64,000 bases of DNA from Candidatus Moranbacteria bacterium UBA2282 (GTDB lineage: Bacteria; Patescibacteriota; Minisyncoccia; Moranbacterales; UBA2206). The translations under genes and the position numbers were made by a program. The notes under the pieces are model-generated. The model was not told the origin of the DNA. It made no database searches and saw only the letters and a list, made by a program, of their open reading frames with translations. Location: NCBI GenBank assembly GCA_002345745.1, contig DDWQ01000005.1, forward strand, positions 1-64,000. The letters are read 5' to 3'. The stretch's first letter is position 1. Every line of letters begins with the position of its first letter. Shown one piece after another: positions 8,344 to 17,108 of the stretch.

Positions 8344-8889
8344 ATGGCCAAACAAACTCAACATCATGGGAGAGCATGGTATGTAATTCACACCTATAGT
8401 GGATATGAAGACAATGTTGCTCGCAATTTGAAACAAAGAATTGAATCAATGGATATGCAGGATTTGATTTTTGATGTAATGGTTCCAATTGAAAAGAAAA
8501 TTAAAATTAAAACTGGAAAAAGAACAGTTGTGGAAGAGAAAATTTACCCCGGATATGTTCTAGTTGAGATGATGGTAACTGACGCATCTTGGTATGTCGT
8601 GCGAAACACTCCAAATGTCACAGGTTTCATTGGTCTTGGTACAACACCAACTCCAGTTGATCCAGCTGAGATTGAAATGTTAAAGAAAAGGATGGGTGTG
8701 GCTGAACCAAAATACAAAATTGATGTTAAAGTCGGTGATTCTATTAAAGTTATCGATGGACCATTCAAGGATTTTGATGCCAAGGTTGATGAGGTTGATG
8801 ATGCTAAGGGTAGAGTTAAAGTATTGGTCTCTATTTTTGGAAGAGAAACCCCAGTGGAATTGGATTTCCTACAGATACATAAATTATAA
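8344..8889 (+). CDS. nusG: Transcription termination/antitermination protein NusG
   Basis: A 181-aa protein, the normal length. The NGN domain starts WYVIHTYSGYEDNVARNLKQR and contains IYPGYVLVEM and VTGFIGLG. The KOW domain follows from about residue 128 with VGDSIKVIDGPFKDF. It binds RNA polymerase, controls pausing and Rho-related termination, and couples to ribosomes through S10. It is in an operon with secE; rplK follows after a 169-base gap with GCGAATTCG repeats. Confidence 0.97.
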   Translation: MAKQTQHHGRAWYVIHTYSGYEDNVARNLKQRIESMDMQDLIFDVMVPIEKKIKIKTGKRTVVEEKIYPGYVLVEMMVTDASWYVVRNTPNVTGFIGLGTTPTPVDPAEIEMLKKRMGVAEPKYKIDVKVGDSIKVIDGPFKDFDAKVDEVDDAKGRVKVLVSIFGRETPVELDFLQIHKL

Positions 8890-9058
8890 GAAATGTAGGT
8901 GTGGCGTCCCGCAAAGAATTCCAAAATAGCTTCTATATTGTGGATAAATTTGTTTGCGAATTCGCCTTACGGCTACGTGCAGTTTTAACTAAAAAAATTA
9001 ATTAGCGAATTCGTGCGGGATGCTCATATTTGTAGCTACTCGTACCTCGCAGACAAAT

Positions 9059-9484
9059 ATGGCAAAAAAGATTAAAACAGTTATTAAATTACAAATCGGA
9101 GCTGGAAAAGCAAATCCAGCGCCTCCAGTTGGTCCTGCTTTGGGTCAGCATGGTTTGAACATTCAAGAATTTTGTACAAAGTTCAATGAAGCGACCAAAG
9201 CACAAATGGGAGATATTGTCCCAGCAGAAATTACAGTATATGAAGATCGAACTTTCAGTTTTGTTTTGAAAACTCCTCCGGCCTCTGATCTTTTGCGAAA
9301 AGCAGCTGGCGTAGAAAAGGGTGCTGGCAATCCGCTAAAAGACAAAGTTGGCACAATTACTGGAGCAAAACTTCAAGAAATTGCAGAACGGAAATTGCCT
9401 GACTTGAATGCTAACGATGTTGATGCGGCAGAAAAAATAATTGCAGGAACTGCACGATCGATGGGAATTAAAATTGAAAATTAA
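9059..9484 (+). CDS. rplK: 50S ribosomal protein L11
   Basis: A 141-aa protein, exactly the family length. It begins [35 protein letters not shown], the diagnostic N-terminal rRNA/thiostrepton-region motif. A longer reading from base 9020 would add 13 unrelated residues, so the ATG at 9059 is the start. The leader (8890-9058) holds two GCGAATTCG palindromes and an ATTTGT/ACAAAT pairing that could occlude the start. Confidence 0.97.
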   Translation: MAKKIKTVIKLQIGAGKANPAPPVGPALGQHGLNIQEFCTKFNEATKAQMGDIVPAEITVYEDRTFSFVLKTPPASDLLRKAAGVEKGAGNPLKDKVGTITGAKLQEIAERKLPDLNANDVDAAEKIIAGTARSMGIKIEN

Positions 9485-9514
9485 GAGTGAAGTTATTTAA
9501 TTAAATTTAATTTT

Positions 9515-9553
9515 GTGGGAGATGTTGTATGTATTATACATCGCTTGAACCAC
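9515..9553 (+). ncRNA. Ribosomal protein L1-binding leader (rRNA mimic) upstream of rplA
   Basis: Short mRNA hairpin just before rplA: GTGG (9515-9518) pairs with CCAC (9550-9553), and GATGT (9521-9525) pairs with ACATC (9538-9542). They enclose the asymmetric loop GGA / GCTTGAA. This reproduces the L1 site in 23S rRNA (GTGGGAG ... CTTGAA ... CCAC), so L1 probably represses its own translation. It lies 10 bases before the ATG. Confidence 0.75.
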
Positions 9554-9562
9554 TAAAATATT

Positions 9563-10234
9563 ATGAAGCACGGAAAAAAGTATAGAGCTATGTCTGAAAA
9601 AATTGATAAAAACAAAGAATATACCTTGGAAGAGGCGGTTAAATTAATGAAAGAAAGCACAACCGCTAAATTTGACGAGTCAGTTGAAATTCACATTAAA
9701 ACAAACGTTGATCCAAAAAAAGGTGATCAACAAGTGCGTGGAACAGCAGCTCTTCCATATGGAAGCGGGAAAACAAAGCGTGTGGCTGTTATAACCTCAA
9801 CTAGCGCAGCCGAAGCAAAAGCTGCTGGAGCAGACATTGTTGGCGGAGAAGAATTAGTTGAAACATTTGCTAAAAAAATTGAATTTGATGTTTTGGTTGC
9901 AACACCGGAAATGATGCCAAAATTAGCTAAGGCTGCTAAAATCTTGGGGCCAAAAGGTTTAATGCCAAATCCAAAAACTGAGACAGTAACGACAAAAATC
10001 AAAGAAACTGTAGAAGCTTTGAAAAAGGGTCGCGCAGCATTTAAAAATGATGCTTCCGCTGTTATTCATCAAGCTGTAGGAAAAGTTTCCTTTGATGATG
10101 CGAAACTTATTGAAAATATTAAATTTTTTATTGACACTGTAGGAAAAGTTAAGCCTGCAGCCTTCAAGGGAAAACTTATTGCTAGCATCACCATTTGTTC
10201 AACAATGGGCAAAGGAATTCGAATTAGTTTTTAG
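9563..10234 (+). CDS. rplA: 50S ribosomal protein L1
   Basis: A 223-aa protein forming the L1 stalk that helps release E-site tRNA. Recognisable parts are KHGKKYR at the N-terminus, ALPYGSGKTKRVAV, the central LGPKGLMPNPK motif, and the C-terminal STMGKGIRIS. It ends the secE-nusG-rplK-rplA unit and is followed by a strong terminator. In most bacteria rplJ-rplL come next; here they are at 48.7 kb. Confidence 0.97.
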   Translation: MKHGKKYRAMSEKIDKNKEYTLEEAVKLMKESTTAKFDESVEIHIKTNVDPKKGDQQVRGTAALPYGSGKTKRVAVITSTSAAEAKAAGADIVGGEELVETFAKKIEFDVLVATPEMMPKLAKAAKILGPKGLMPNPKTETVTTKIKETVEALKKGRAAFKNDASAVIHQAVGKVSFDDAKLIENIKFFIDTVGKVKPAAFKGKLIASITICSTMGKGIRISF

Positions 10235-10250
10235 TCTATAAAATCTAAAT

Positions 10251-10284
10251 AAAAAAAACTTGATTAGTAGATCAAGTTTTTTTA
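10251..10284 (+). terminator. Rho-independent terminator after rplA
   Basis: Stem ACTTGAT/ATCAAGT (10258-10264 and 10271-10277) with a 6-base loop, flanked by an A tract and followed by a T tract. The symmetry makes it potentially bidirectional. Confidence 0.85.
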
Positions 10285-10357
10285 TTTGTGTATAATTGAC
10301 GGTATGAGATTATTTTGCTAAAATTGATTGGTGTTTAATAAACTAAAATTCTCAAAA

Positions 10358-10915
10358 ATGGAAGAAAAAAGAAAGCTTATTATTGGTTTAGTGGGTGAAA
10401 CTGGATCGGGCAAGGACACAGTGGCTAAATATCTTAATGAGAAATATGGTGCGAAATTAATGCGCTTTGCAGATCCAATTAAAGAAACTTTAAACATTTT
10501 TTTTGATAAAAGTTCAAAACAAGACCAACAATGGCTGTTTACTGAATTTAAAAAAAGATTTGGTGGTAATGTGTTGGGAATGGCACTACGCAAGAAAATT
10601 GAAAGAAATGATGGCTTGATTGTTGTAAATGGATTGCGTATGCTGGAGGATTATGGCTTTATAAAAAGCTTCTCCGATAGTGTTATTCTATATATCACCG
10701 CAGATCAGAAATTGCGCTGGGAGCGGGTCGCTGGTCGTGGCGAAAAATCAGATGATAATATAGATTTGGAGAAATTCCAAGAAATTGAGCGAGCGGAAAC
10801 AGAAATTCATATTCCAGAACTTGGCTCCAGAGCTGAATTTGTAATCAAAAATGAAAAAGATTTAGCATATTTATTGTCCGAAACTGACAGGGTGATGGGT
10901 AAAATTATGCAATAA
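10358..10915 (+). CDS. P-loop nucleoside-monophosphate-kinase-like protein
   Basis: A 185-aa P-loop NTPase with Walker A GETGSGKDT at residues 13-21 and ADPIKETL after the first helix. The overall plan matches deoxynucleoside-monophosphate or dephospho-CoA kinase-like proteins that CPR genomes often annotate only as an AAA ATPase. Its position directly before dCMP deaminase, thymidylate synthase and DHFR suggests a dNMP kinase role; this is inference. The start at 10358 is preferred over 10328 because the added ten residues are not typical of the family. Confidence 0.65.
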   Translation: MEEKRKLIIGLVGETGSGKDTVAKYLNEKYGAKLMRFADPIKETLNIFFDKSSKQDQQWLFTEFKKRFGGNVLGMALRKKIERNDGLIVVNGLRMLEDYGFIKSFSDSVILYITADQKLRWERVAGRGEKSDDNIDLEKFQEIERAETEIHIPELGSRAEFVIKNEKDLAYLLSETDRVMGKIMQ

Positions 10916-10922
10916 ATCAGGA

Positions 10923-10946
10923 GTCCCGTCAAAACGGGACTTTTTT
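10923..10946 (+). terminator. Rho-independent terminator
   Basis: Perfect GTCCCGT/ACGGGAC stem with a 4-base loop, followed by six T, right after the kinase-like gene. Confidence 0.92.
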
Positions 10947-11007
10947 GACCAATGAGGGGAAAAAGAGTAAAATTAAGAAGTTACGAGACTTAATATAATA
11001 AAAAAAT

Positions 11008-11580
11008 ATGACAGGAATAAAAAAGGTTATAAAAACATCAAGACCAAATTGGGATGAAACATTTATGATGCTTGCTTTGACATTAGCTAAGCGAGCAGCT
11101 TGCAAATATCATGAGATTGCTTCAGTTTTTGTGGATGAAGACCACAAGATAATTGCTACAGGCTATAATGGTCCAACTCGAGGTGATGTGCATTGTTTGG
11201 AGGTAGGTTGTGCTAAGGTGGATGGTGATCCAGTGACAAAAAAATTAAAAAGATGTCGTGGTGCACACAGCGAAATCAATGCCATTATGAATGCGGGGAA
11301 TCCAGCAAAGCTCAAGGGTTCAACTTTGTATGTTACTGGTTCACCTTGTTATGATTGTATGAAGTCATTAAACAATGTTGGTGTGAAAAGGATTGTGTTT
11401 TTTGAAGAATATAAGCGAATGGCAGCTGGTAATGGAGCAGAGGAAGTTGAATTGGATGAGGTTGCAGAACTTTGCCAAAGAAGCGGGATTGCGTTGACGA
11501 AATTCGAGGGCGATATGAGTCATTTTGAAAGCATATTAAATAAAGATAAAAATATTTCATCAAGTTGTTCCACTTGTTAA
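11008..11580 (+). CDS. dCMP deaminase
   Basis: A 190-aa zinc deaminase converting dCMP to dUMP, the substrate of thymidylate synthase encoded next door. The catalytic signature HSE (His87, Glu89) and PCYDC (Cys114, Cys117) bind zinc. The extra Cys/His cluster VHCLEVGC (about 61-68) is typical of ComEB/dCMP deaminases. The C-terminus SSSCSTC is Cys-rich. Its position at the head of the thyA-folA group supports a dTMP supply role. Confidence 0.92.
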   Translation: MTGIKKVIKTSRPNWDETFMMLALTLAKRAACKYHEIASVFVDEDHKIIATGYNGPTRGDVHCLEVGCAKVDGDPVTKKLKRCRGAHSEINAIMNAGNPAKLKGSTLYVTGSPCYDCMKSLNNVGVKRIVFFEEYKRMAAGNGAEEVELDEVAELCQRSGIALTKFEGDMSHFESILNKDKNISSSCSTC

Positions 11581-11604
11581 GCTAATTAATTTAAAAATAA
11601 AAAA

Positions 11605-12648
11605 ATGGAAAAACATCCTGAGTATCAGTATCTTGATTTAATTAAGGATATTTTGGATAATGGTTCGGACAAGCAACTTTTTTTCACGCCAGAAGTTTTA
11701 GCAGAATATGAAAAAAAAGGCGAAAATCCACCATCTATCCGTTCATCTTTTGGCAGAATGATTCGTTTTGATTTGACAAAAGGTTTTCCACTTTTAACAA
11801 CCAAGAAAACTTTTCATCGCGGAATTTTTACAGAGCTCATCTGGTTTTTAAGTGGAGATTCGAATATAAAATATCTCGTTGATAATGATGTACATATCTG
11901 GGATGAATGGGCTTGGAAAAGATATCACAAACATTGTTTGCAAAATGCTCCTGAGCAAGATATGACTCAGGTTGATTTCATCGCCAAATTAAAGGCTGAA
12001 GCTAAAGATAGTGAATTTGTGAAAGAATGGGGTGATTTGATCACGATTTATGGACGAATGTGGCGCAGATGGCCAGCTAGTGATGGTCGAGAAATTGATC
12101 AGTTGGCGTGGGTGATTGATGGATTGAAAACTGACCCATATCGCAAATCATATGTTGTGTCTGCTTGGAACCCAGATTTTATTTATACTATGGCATCAAA
12201 AGAAAATAAAAATGAAGTGCCACCATTTTGTCATACAACTTTTCAGTTTGGCGTGGTAAATGGTAAATTAAATTTGGCTCTTTTTCAGCGAAGTGCAGAT
12301 AGTTTTTTGGGAGTGCCATTCAACATTGCTAGCTATGCGTTGTTATTGTTAATGGTGGCACAAGTAACAGGGTTGCCAGTTGGGGAGTTTGTGCATTTCT
12401 TTGGAGATGTCCATATCTATTCCAATCACTTTGATCAAGTGAAGGAACAACTGACTCGAGAGCCACGACCATTCCCAACAGTCAAACTAAATCCTGAAAT
12501 CAAAGAAATCGATGGGTTCACATTAAGCGATATTACGTTGGAAAATTATGACCCGCATCCAGCACTTAAAGCCGAGATTGCCAACATTGGTGGCTTCAAA
12601 GAAACTGGCAAAAACTATGATCGAAAATCAACCTGTGCTAAATGTTAA
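11605..12648 (+). CDS. thyA: Thymidylate synthase
   Basis: A 347-aa enzyme that methylates dUMP to dTMP using methylene-tetrahydrofolate. The catalytic Cys209 lies in PPFCHTTFQF. Other hallmarks are GRMIRFDLTKGFPLLTTKK near the N-terminus, YGRMWRRWP, and QRSADSFLGVPFNI with the dUMP/folate-binding residues. It is longer than the 264-aa E. coli form because of an insertion between the N-terminal substrate motif and YGRMWR, as in Lactobacillus-type enzymes. folA follows 11 bases after the stop. Confidence 0.96.
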   Translation: MEKHPEYQYLDLIKDILDNGSDKQLFFTPEVLAEYEKKGENPPSIRSSFGRMIRFDLTKGFPLLTTKKTFHRGIFTELIWFLSGDSNIKYLVDNDVHIWDEWAWKRYHKHCLQNAPEQDMTQVDFIAKLKAEAKDSEFVKEWGDLITIYGRMWRRWPASDGREIDQLAWVIDGLKTDPYRKSYVVSAWNPDFIYTMASKENKNEVPPFCHTTFQFGVVNGKLNLALFQRSADSFLGVPFNIASYALLLLMVAQVTGLPVGEFVHFFGDVHIYSNHFDQVKEQLTREPRPFPTVKLNPEIKEIDGFTLSDITLENYDPHPALKAEIANIGGFKETGKNYDRKSTCAKC

Positions 12649-12659
12649 AAGAATAGAAT

Positions 12660-13130
12660 ATGATTTCAATGATCTGTGCAATTGGGAAAAATCGTGAGAT
12701 AGGCTTTCAAAATAAGCTACTTTGGGATATTCCAGAAGATATGGCACATTTCAAGACAATAACTTCTGGTCACACGGTAATTATGGGTGACAAAACCTAT
12801 CAGTCAATCGGTCGTCCATTGCCAAATCGAAAAAATATTGTTGTGACACTCAACAAAGACTTGCAAGCACCTGGGTGCGAAGTGCGATTTGATTTGGAGA
12901 AAGTTTTGCAAGAATATAAAAAAAGCGCAGAAGAGGTTTTTGTGATCGGCGGTGGAATGATTTATAAACTATCATTGCCAATGGCAGATAAATTATATTT
13001 GACTTTAGTGGACGATGCACCAGAAGCAGATACCTTTTTCCCAGATTATTCAGAATTCAAACAGACTATAAAAGAAGAAGAAATTGATAATGGAAAATAT
13101 AAATTTAAGTTTGTAGAATTAATTAGATAG
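12660..13130 (+). CDS. folA: Dihydrofolate reductase
   Basis: A 156-aa enzyme regenerating tetrahydrofolate consumed by ThyA. It begins MISMICAIGKNREIGFQNKL, followed by LLWDIPEDMAHFK with the substrate-binding acidic residue, VIMGDKTYQSIGRPLPNR for NADPH, and VIGGGMIYK. It is adjacent to thyA, a very common pairing. The next gene starts 6 bases after its stop. Confidence 0.96.
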   Translation: MISMICAIGKNREIGFQNKLLWDIPEDMAHFKTITSGHTVIMGDKTYQSIGRPLPNRKNIVVTLNKDLQAPGCEVRFDLEKVLQEYKKSAEEVFVIGGGMIYKLSLPMADKLYLTLVDDAPEADTFFPDYSEFKQTIKEEEIDNGKYKFKFVELIR

Positions 13131-13136
13131 AAAAAT

Positions 13137-13805
13137 ATGAAATACGAAGTAGAAATTAAAAGTTTGTTGCAAACAGAAGAGCGAGCGCAGAAGTTGCGGG
13201 ATAAATTAGCCGAGCAAGGCATTCAGTTGGCGAATAAATACAATCAGCTCAATCATTATTTTTTGAGTAATGGTGACTTTGCAAAATTGGAAGAAAAAAT
13301 CTTGCCATTGTTTGATGCAGGAAAGCAAGAGAAATTGAAAAGAATTTTGGAAGATGGAAAAAATCATTCAATTCGCACGCGAGAAATGAATGGCGAAGTA
13401 TTTTTTGTAGTGAAGGCTTCAGTTGATGACACAACTTCAGAGAACGGAATTCAGCGGATGGAATTTGAAGAAAAAGTGGAGGTTTCTATGGATGATCTTG
13501 GGAAGATTCTGGAAGAAGCTGGCTTTGACTATCAAGCTAAATGGTCAAGAAATCGGGAAGAATATGAAAAAGATGATTTCTACATAACCATTGATAAAAA
13601 TGCCGGATATGGATATCTATCAGAATTTGAAATTGAAACTGAAGATGAAAATCAACTATCTGATGCCAAACAAAGAATCTTGGATTTTATGCAAGAGCTT
13701 GAACTAGTTGAACTTTCCCAAGAAAGACTTGGAAGAATGTTTGAATTTTATAATGAAAATTGGAAAGATTATTATGGCACAGAAAGTGTTTTTAATGTAG
13801 AATAA
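13137..13805 (+). CDS. CYTH-domain protein (triphosphate tunnel enzyme family)
   Basis: A 222-aa protein with the CYTH tunnel-fold pattern: N-terminal EVEIK (residues 4-8), alternating charged strands SIRTRE, FFVVKAS, RMEFEEKVE, KWSRNREEY, ITIDKNAGYGYLSEFEIE. The family includes class IV adenylate cyclases and thiamine- or inorganic-triphosphatases that bind the triphosphate through paired Arg/Lys and metal through Glu. Its place in the nucleotide island fits a triphosphate hydrolase; the exact substrate is not readable. An insertion (about residues 45-75) separates the first and second strands. Confidence 0.8.
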   Translation: MKYEVEIKSLLQTEERAQKLRDKLAEQGIQLANKYNQLNHYFLSNGDFAKLEEKILPLFDAGKQEKLKRILEDGKNHSIRTREMNGEVFFVVKASVDDTTSENGIQRMEFEEKVEVSMDDLGKILEEAGFDYQAKWSRNREEYEKDDFYITIDKNAGYGYLSEFEIETEDENQLSDAKQRILDFMQELELVELSQERLGRMFEFYNENWKDYYGTESVFNVE

Positions 13806-13834
13806 TATAAAAATGAAGTGTGTGATGTAAAAAT

Positions 13835-14164
13835 ATGAATTTTGAAGAATATCAAAAGGAAGTGAATAAACATGCTGTGTATCCTATAGTAGGTAAGAAA
13901 TTTGTGTATCCTGTTTTGGGCTTGGTTGGTGAAGCGGGTGAGGTGGCAGAAAAAATCAAGAAAATTTTGCGGGACAACGATGGTAATGTTTCAGAGGAAC
14001 AGAAAAATGAGATAAAAAAAGAACTTGGTGATGTATTGTGGTATCTATCGCAATTAGCAATTGACTTGGAAATATCGTTAGATGATGTTGCAAGTTGTAA
14101 TATTGAAAAAATAAAAAGTCGAAGGGAACGTGGCGTGGTAAAGGGAATCGGTGATAATAGGTAA
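13835..14164 (+). CDS. MazG-like nucleotide pyrophosphohydrolase
   Basis: A 109-aa all-helical NTP-PPase of the MazG/dUTPase superfamily. The metal-binding pattern GEAGEVAEKIKK (about 32-43) and KELGDVLWYLSQLA (about 66-79) are both present. Such proteins hydrolyse non-canonical dNTPs. The gene comes right after the dTMP/folate genes, so dNTP-pool sanitation fits. gatB follows 14 bases downstream. Confidence 0.88.
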   Translation: MNFEEYQKEVNKHAVYPIVGKKFVYPVLGLVGEAGEVAEKIKKILRDNDGNVSEEQKNEIKKELGDVLWYLSQLAIDLEISLDDVASCNIEKIKSRRERGVVKGIGDNR

Positions 14165-14178
14165 AAATATAAAATATT

Positions 14179-15648
14179 ATGACAAAATACATCCCAGTAA
14201 TTGGCATGGAAATCCATGTTGAGCTAAAGACAAAATCAAAAATGTTTTGCAGTTGCAAAAATGGTTTGGGTATGGAAACTGAACCCAACGTGAACATCTG
14301 TCCTGTCTGCACGGCACAACCCGGAACCTTGCCAGTGGCAAATGCACAGGCGATTGAATTTGTGCAAAAAGCAGGACTAGCGCTAAATTGCAAGATTGCG
14401 GAAAATTCTAAATTTGATCGCAAAAACTATTTTTATCCAGATATCCCGAAAGGCTATCAGATTTCGCAATATGATCAGCCATTGTGTGGTTTGGGTCACA
14501 TTCAAATTGAAGATCGGGAAATTGGTATCACCAGAATTCATATGGAGGAGGATACTGGCAAGCTAGTGCATCCGAAGGGCGCTGATCATTCCTTGGTTGA
14601 CTTTAATCGTGCTGGTGTGCCTTTGATGGAATTGGTGACTGAGCCTGATATTGAAACGGGCAAGGAAGCGAGATTGTTTTGCCAGAAGTTGCAACAAATT
14701 TTTCGCTATTTGGAAATTTCTGATGCAGATATGGAAAAGGGGCATATGCGTTGCGAGGTGAACATCTCTTTGCACAAAGAGGGTGAAGAAAAATTGAGTG
14801 GCACCAAAGCGGAAATAAAAAATCTGAATTCTTTTCGTGTGGTGGAAAAAGCGGTTGACTATGAAATTTTGCGACAAACAGAGATTCTAGAAAAAGGTGA
14901 AAAAGTTATTCAAGAAACAATGGGTTGGGATGAAGCGCGTGGCGTAACTGTGACACAACGAAAAAAAGAATCCGCCCATGACTATCGCTATTTTCCAGAA
15001 CCAGATATTCCGCCAATGCGATTTGCTGTTGAATATGTGGAAAATTTACGGCGACATTTGCCAGAATTGCCAGATGCTAAAGCGAAGAGGTTTGTTGAGG
15101 AATATAATCTATCACCAGAGAATGTCAGCTTGATAACTAGCGATAGGGACTTAGCAAAATATTTTGAACAAGTTGTTTCGGAACTGCAGGAAAAAAAGCA
15201 GAGTGGGGAAGTAAAAGCAGAAGAAGCAAAGCTTATTAAATTAGCTGCAAACTATTTCGTTAGTGAACTGCAGAAACATTTAGTGAAGAATAATCAACAA
15301 ATTTCTGATGTTAAGATTAGTGCAGAAAATTATGCCGAGCTGATTGGGCTTTTAGCAGACGGCATTATAAATTCCAGTGCCGGTCAAATTGTCTTAGAGG
15401 AAATGTATGCCACCGGTGGTGACCCTTCGCAAATTATTGAAGCGAAAAATTTAGCGCAAATGGATGACTCTGGGGAACTTGAAAAAATTGTAGCAGAAGT
15501 TTTGGCGAAAAATCAAAAATCAGTGGATGATTTCAAGGCTGGTAAGCAAAATGCACTGCAATTTTTGATGGGGCAAGTTATGTCGGCATCGAAGGGGAAA
15601 GCGAATCCTAAAATGGTAATAGATTCATTGAAAAATAAATTAGGGTAA
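14179..15648 (+). CDS. gatB: Asp-tRNA(Asn)/Glu-tRNA(Gln) amidotransferase subunit B
   Basis: A 489-aa subunit that phosphorylates and amidates mischarged Glu-tRNA(Gln) or Asp-tRNA(Asn). The N-terminal kinase-like domain shows GMEIHVELKTKSKMFC, CPVCTAQPGTLP with zinc-type cysteines, RKNYFYPDIPKGYQISQ, HMEEDTGK and FNRAGVPLMELVTEPD. The C-terminal YqeY-like helical tail ends with LMGQVMSASKGKANPKMV. Its presence predicts indirect Gln-tRNA charging. gatA and gatC are not in the window. A tRNA-Gln is encoded at 55.7 kb. Confidence 0.97.
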   Translation: MTKYIPVIGMEIHVELKTKSKMFCSCKNGLGMETEPNVNICPVCTAQPGTLPVANAQAIEFVQKAGLALNCKIAENSKFDRKNYFYPDIPKGYQISQYDQPLCGLGHIQIEDREIGITRIHMEEDTGKLVHPKGADHSLVDFNRAGVPLMELVTEPDIETGKEARLFCQKLQQIFRYLEISDADMEKGHMRCEVNISLHKEGEEKLSGTKAEIKNLNSFRVVEKAVDYEILRQTEILEKGEKVIQETMGWDEARGVTVTQRKKESAHDYRYFPEPDIPPMRFAVEYVENLRRHLPELPDAKAKRFVEEYNLSPENVSLITSDRDLAKYFEQVVSELQEKKQSGEVKAEEAKLIKLAANYFVSELQKHLVKNNQQISDVKISAENYAELIGLLADGIINSSAGQIVLEEMYATGGDPSQIIEAKNLAQMDDSGELEKIVAEVLAKNQKSVDDFKAGKQNALQFLMGQVMSASKGKANPKMVIDSLKNKLG

Positions 15649-15674
15649 AAATTTTTAAGTATTAAGAAAAAAAT

Positions 15675-15986
15675 ATGGAAGGAATGCAATTTTCAGTAGC
15701 TGAAATTAAAAAACCAATCCAAGAATCTGGATATAGGAGTGTTTGGGATAGGGTTTCCGAAAGCGCTCTTCAGATATTGCAAAAAGATAGAAATCTTGAA
15801 AATGATCCAGCTCTTTTAACTAGGGTGGAAGAAATTTTAAGCGACCCATCTTTTAAAGAAAAAGTAACTCAAATTTGGACTGAACAAGTTATGAAAAAAG
15901 GCGGTGTTGACAGTGATCCGAAAAAACAAGATGAGCTATGGGCAAACGGACTAGCTATCAGGATAAAAGATATGATTGATAATTAG
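15675..15986 (+). CDS. Hypothetical protein, 103 aa
   Basis: No family recognised. It is a soluble, helix-rich, charged protein with no signal or membrane segment, containing the blocks VWDRVSESALQILQKD and DELWANGLAIRIKDMI. It follows gatB by 26 bases and is probably transcribed with it. It converges with miaA on the other strand. Confidence 0.6.
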   Translation: MEGMQFSVAEIKKPIQESGYRSVWDRVSESALQILQKDRNLENDPALLTRVEEILSDPSFKEKVTQIWTEQVMKKGGVDSDPKKQDELWANGLAIRIKDMIDN

Positions 15987-16035
15987 TTTAGCCCGTCTTT
16001 ATTAAAAAGGGATTGGAGAAAATCTCAGTTTTTAA

Positions 16036-17022
16036 TTATTTCATAAACTTCGCCACTTCTTTTTGCATATCGGAATATTTTTCTAGCCAGATGATTCGCT
16101 TGTCTTTGGAAAACCAAGTCATCTGGCGTTTGGCGTAATCTTTTTCCGCCAGATAGACTTTTTCGTAGAGCTCTTCTAGTATGATTTTCTTTTGCAAGTA
16201 TTCCGGCATCCAAAAATAGCCCAAGCCGAAGCTCTGGATTTTTTCCCAACTCAATCCTTGTCGGTGGAGTTTTTCCGTTTCTGCTAGCATTCCATCGCTC
16301 CAGCGTGCATCTAGACGTGCTTTGATTCTGGCGTGCAGGGTTTCTTTCGGTACGGAGACCCCGATTTGCAAAAATTGGTATTTGGTATTTGGTATTTGGT
16401 ATTTTGTATCTGGAACATGTCCGAGTGATCCGCAAATTTCGATAGCTCTGATTAAACGAACTTTATTTTTAGCATCAATATCCTTTGCGCGTCTTGGGTC
16501 GAGTTTTTTTAATCGAGAAAATAATTCTTCTGTTGATTCTTTGTCTAATTCTTTACGCAACTGCCAATCTGGTTCAACTTCCGGATAAGCGATGTTGTCC
16601 ACAATCGATTTGATCCAGAAACCGGTGCCACCGCACAAAATCGGCAGCTTGCCACGGCGCAAAATGTCTGCGATAACTTTATCTGCTTGTTGCTTAAACT
16701 CAGCAGCGCTGAAAGTGTCTTGAGGATTAACAATATCAATCATATAATGCGGAATGCCTTCAGACATAAAAATATCTTTTGTATTTTGTATCTTGTATTT
16801 TGTATCTTGTTTGGTGCTTGGTGTTTGGTGTTTGATGTTTGCATCCCTGATGACTTTACCAGTGCCTATGTCCATTCCACGATAAATCTGCCGTGAATCC
16901 ACGGACACGATTTCACCATCAAATTCTCGAGCAAGTTTAATCGCCACTGCGGATTTTCCGGCTGAAGTTGGACCTAATATCACAACAATTTTGTTTGATT
17001 GTATTTTTTTGATAGATGTCAT
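16036..17022 (-). CDS. miaA: tRNA dimethylallyltransferase
   Basis: A 328-aa enzyme adding the dimethylallyl group to A37 of tRNAs reading UNN codons, the substrate of MiaB encoded next to it. The P-loop is GPTSAGKS (17-24), followed by VSVDSRQIYRGMDIGTGK, PHYMIDIV, CGGTGFW, and the C-terminal YAKRQMTWF. Two stretches, about residues 61-82 and 204-216, are low-complexity KYQIPNTKYQ-type sequence encoded by short DNA repeats and look like in-frame insertions into an otherwise normal protein. They sit where loops would be expected. Confidence 0.95.
   Translation of the reverse strand: MTSIKKIQSNKIVVILGPTSAGKSAVAIKLAREFDGEIVSVDSRQIYRGMDIGTGKVIRDANIKHQTPSTKQDTKYKIQNTKDIFMSEGIPHYMIDIVNPQDTFSAAEFKQQADKVIADILRRGKLPILCGGTGFWIKSIVDNIAYPEVEPDWQLRKELDKESTEELFSRLKKLDPRRAKDIDAKNKVRLIRAIEICGSLGHVPDTKYQIPNTKYQFLQIGVSVPKETLHARIKARLDARWSDGMLAETEKLHRQGLSWEKIQSFGLGYFWMPEYLQKKIILEELYEKVYLAEKDYAKRQMTWFSKDKRIIWLEKYSDMQKEVAKFMK
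16375..16413. repeat. Short tandem repeat inside miaA
   Basis: Four copies of a TTGGTAT-type 7-mer and a TTTTGTATCTGG tail, read in frame by miaA as about residues 204-216. The same repeat family recurs in miaA at 16776-16841, before rnc (about 35050-35095) and after tRNA-Gln (about 55742-55797). Confidence 0.8.
16776..16841. repeat. Second short tandem repeat array inside miaA
   Basis: About nine degenerate 7-mers alternating TTGTATT, TTGTATC and TTGGTGT, encoding about residues 61-82 of MiaA in frame. It belongs to the same repeat family as 16375-16413. Confidence 0.8.
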
Positions 17023-17108
17023 AACTAATTTCTAACTATATTTTTTGGATGCTCAAATTTTTAATTTCCAATTTTAAATTTTTGAAATAATGATTAATGA
17101 CTAAATTT

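Noticed and set aside
16025..16435. 136-codon frame overlapping the end of miaA on the same strand
   Set aside because: It is out of frame with MiaA, its sequence is a reading of the repeat array and MiaA coding DNA, and MiaA is complete without it.
16375..16841. Possible CRISPR or VNTR array from TTGGTAT/TTGTATC repeats
   Set aside because: Units are 7 bases, contiguous and without spacers; there are no cas genes in the window.
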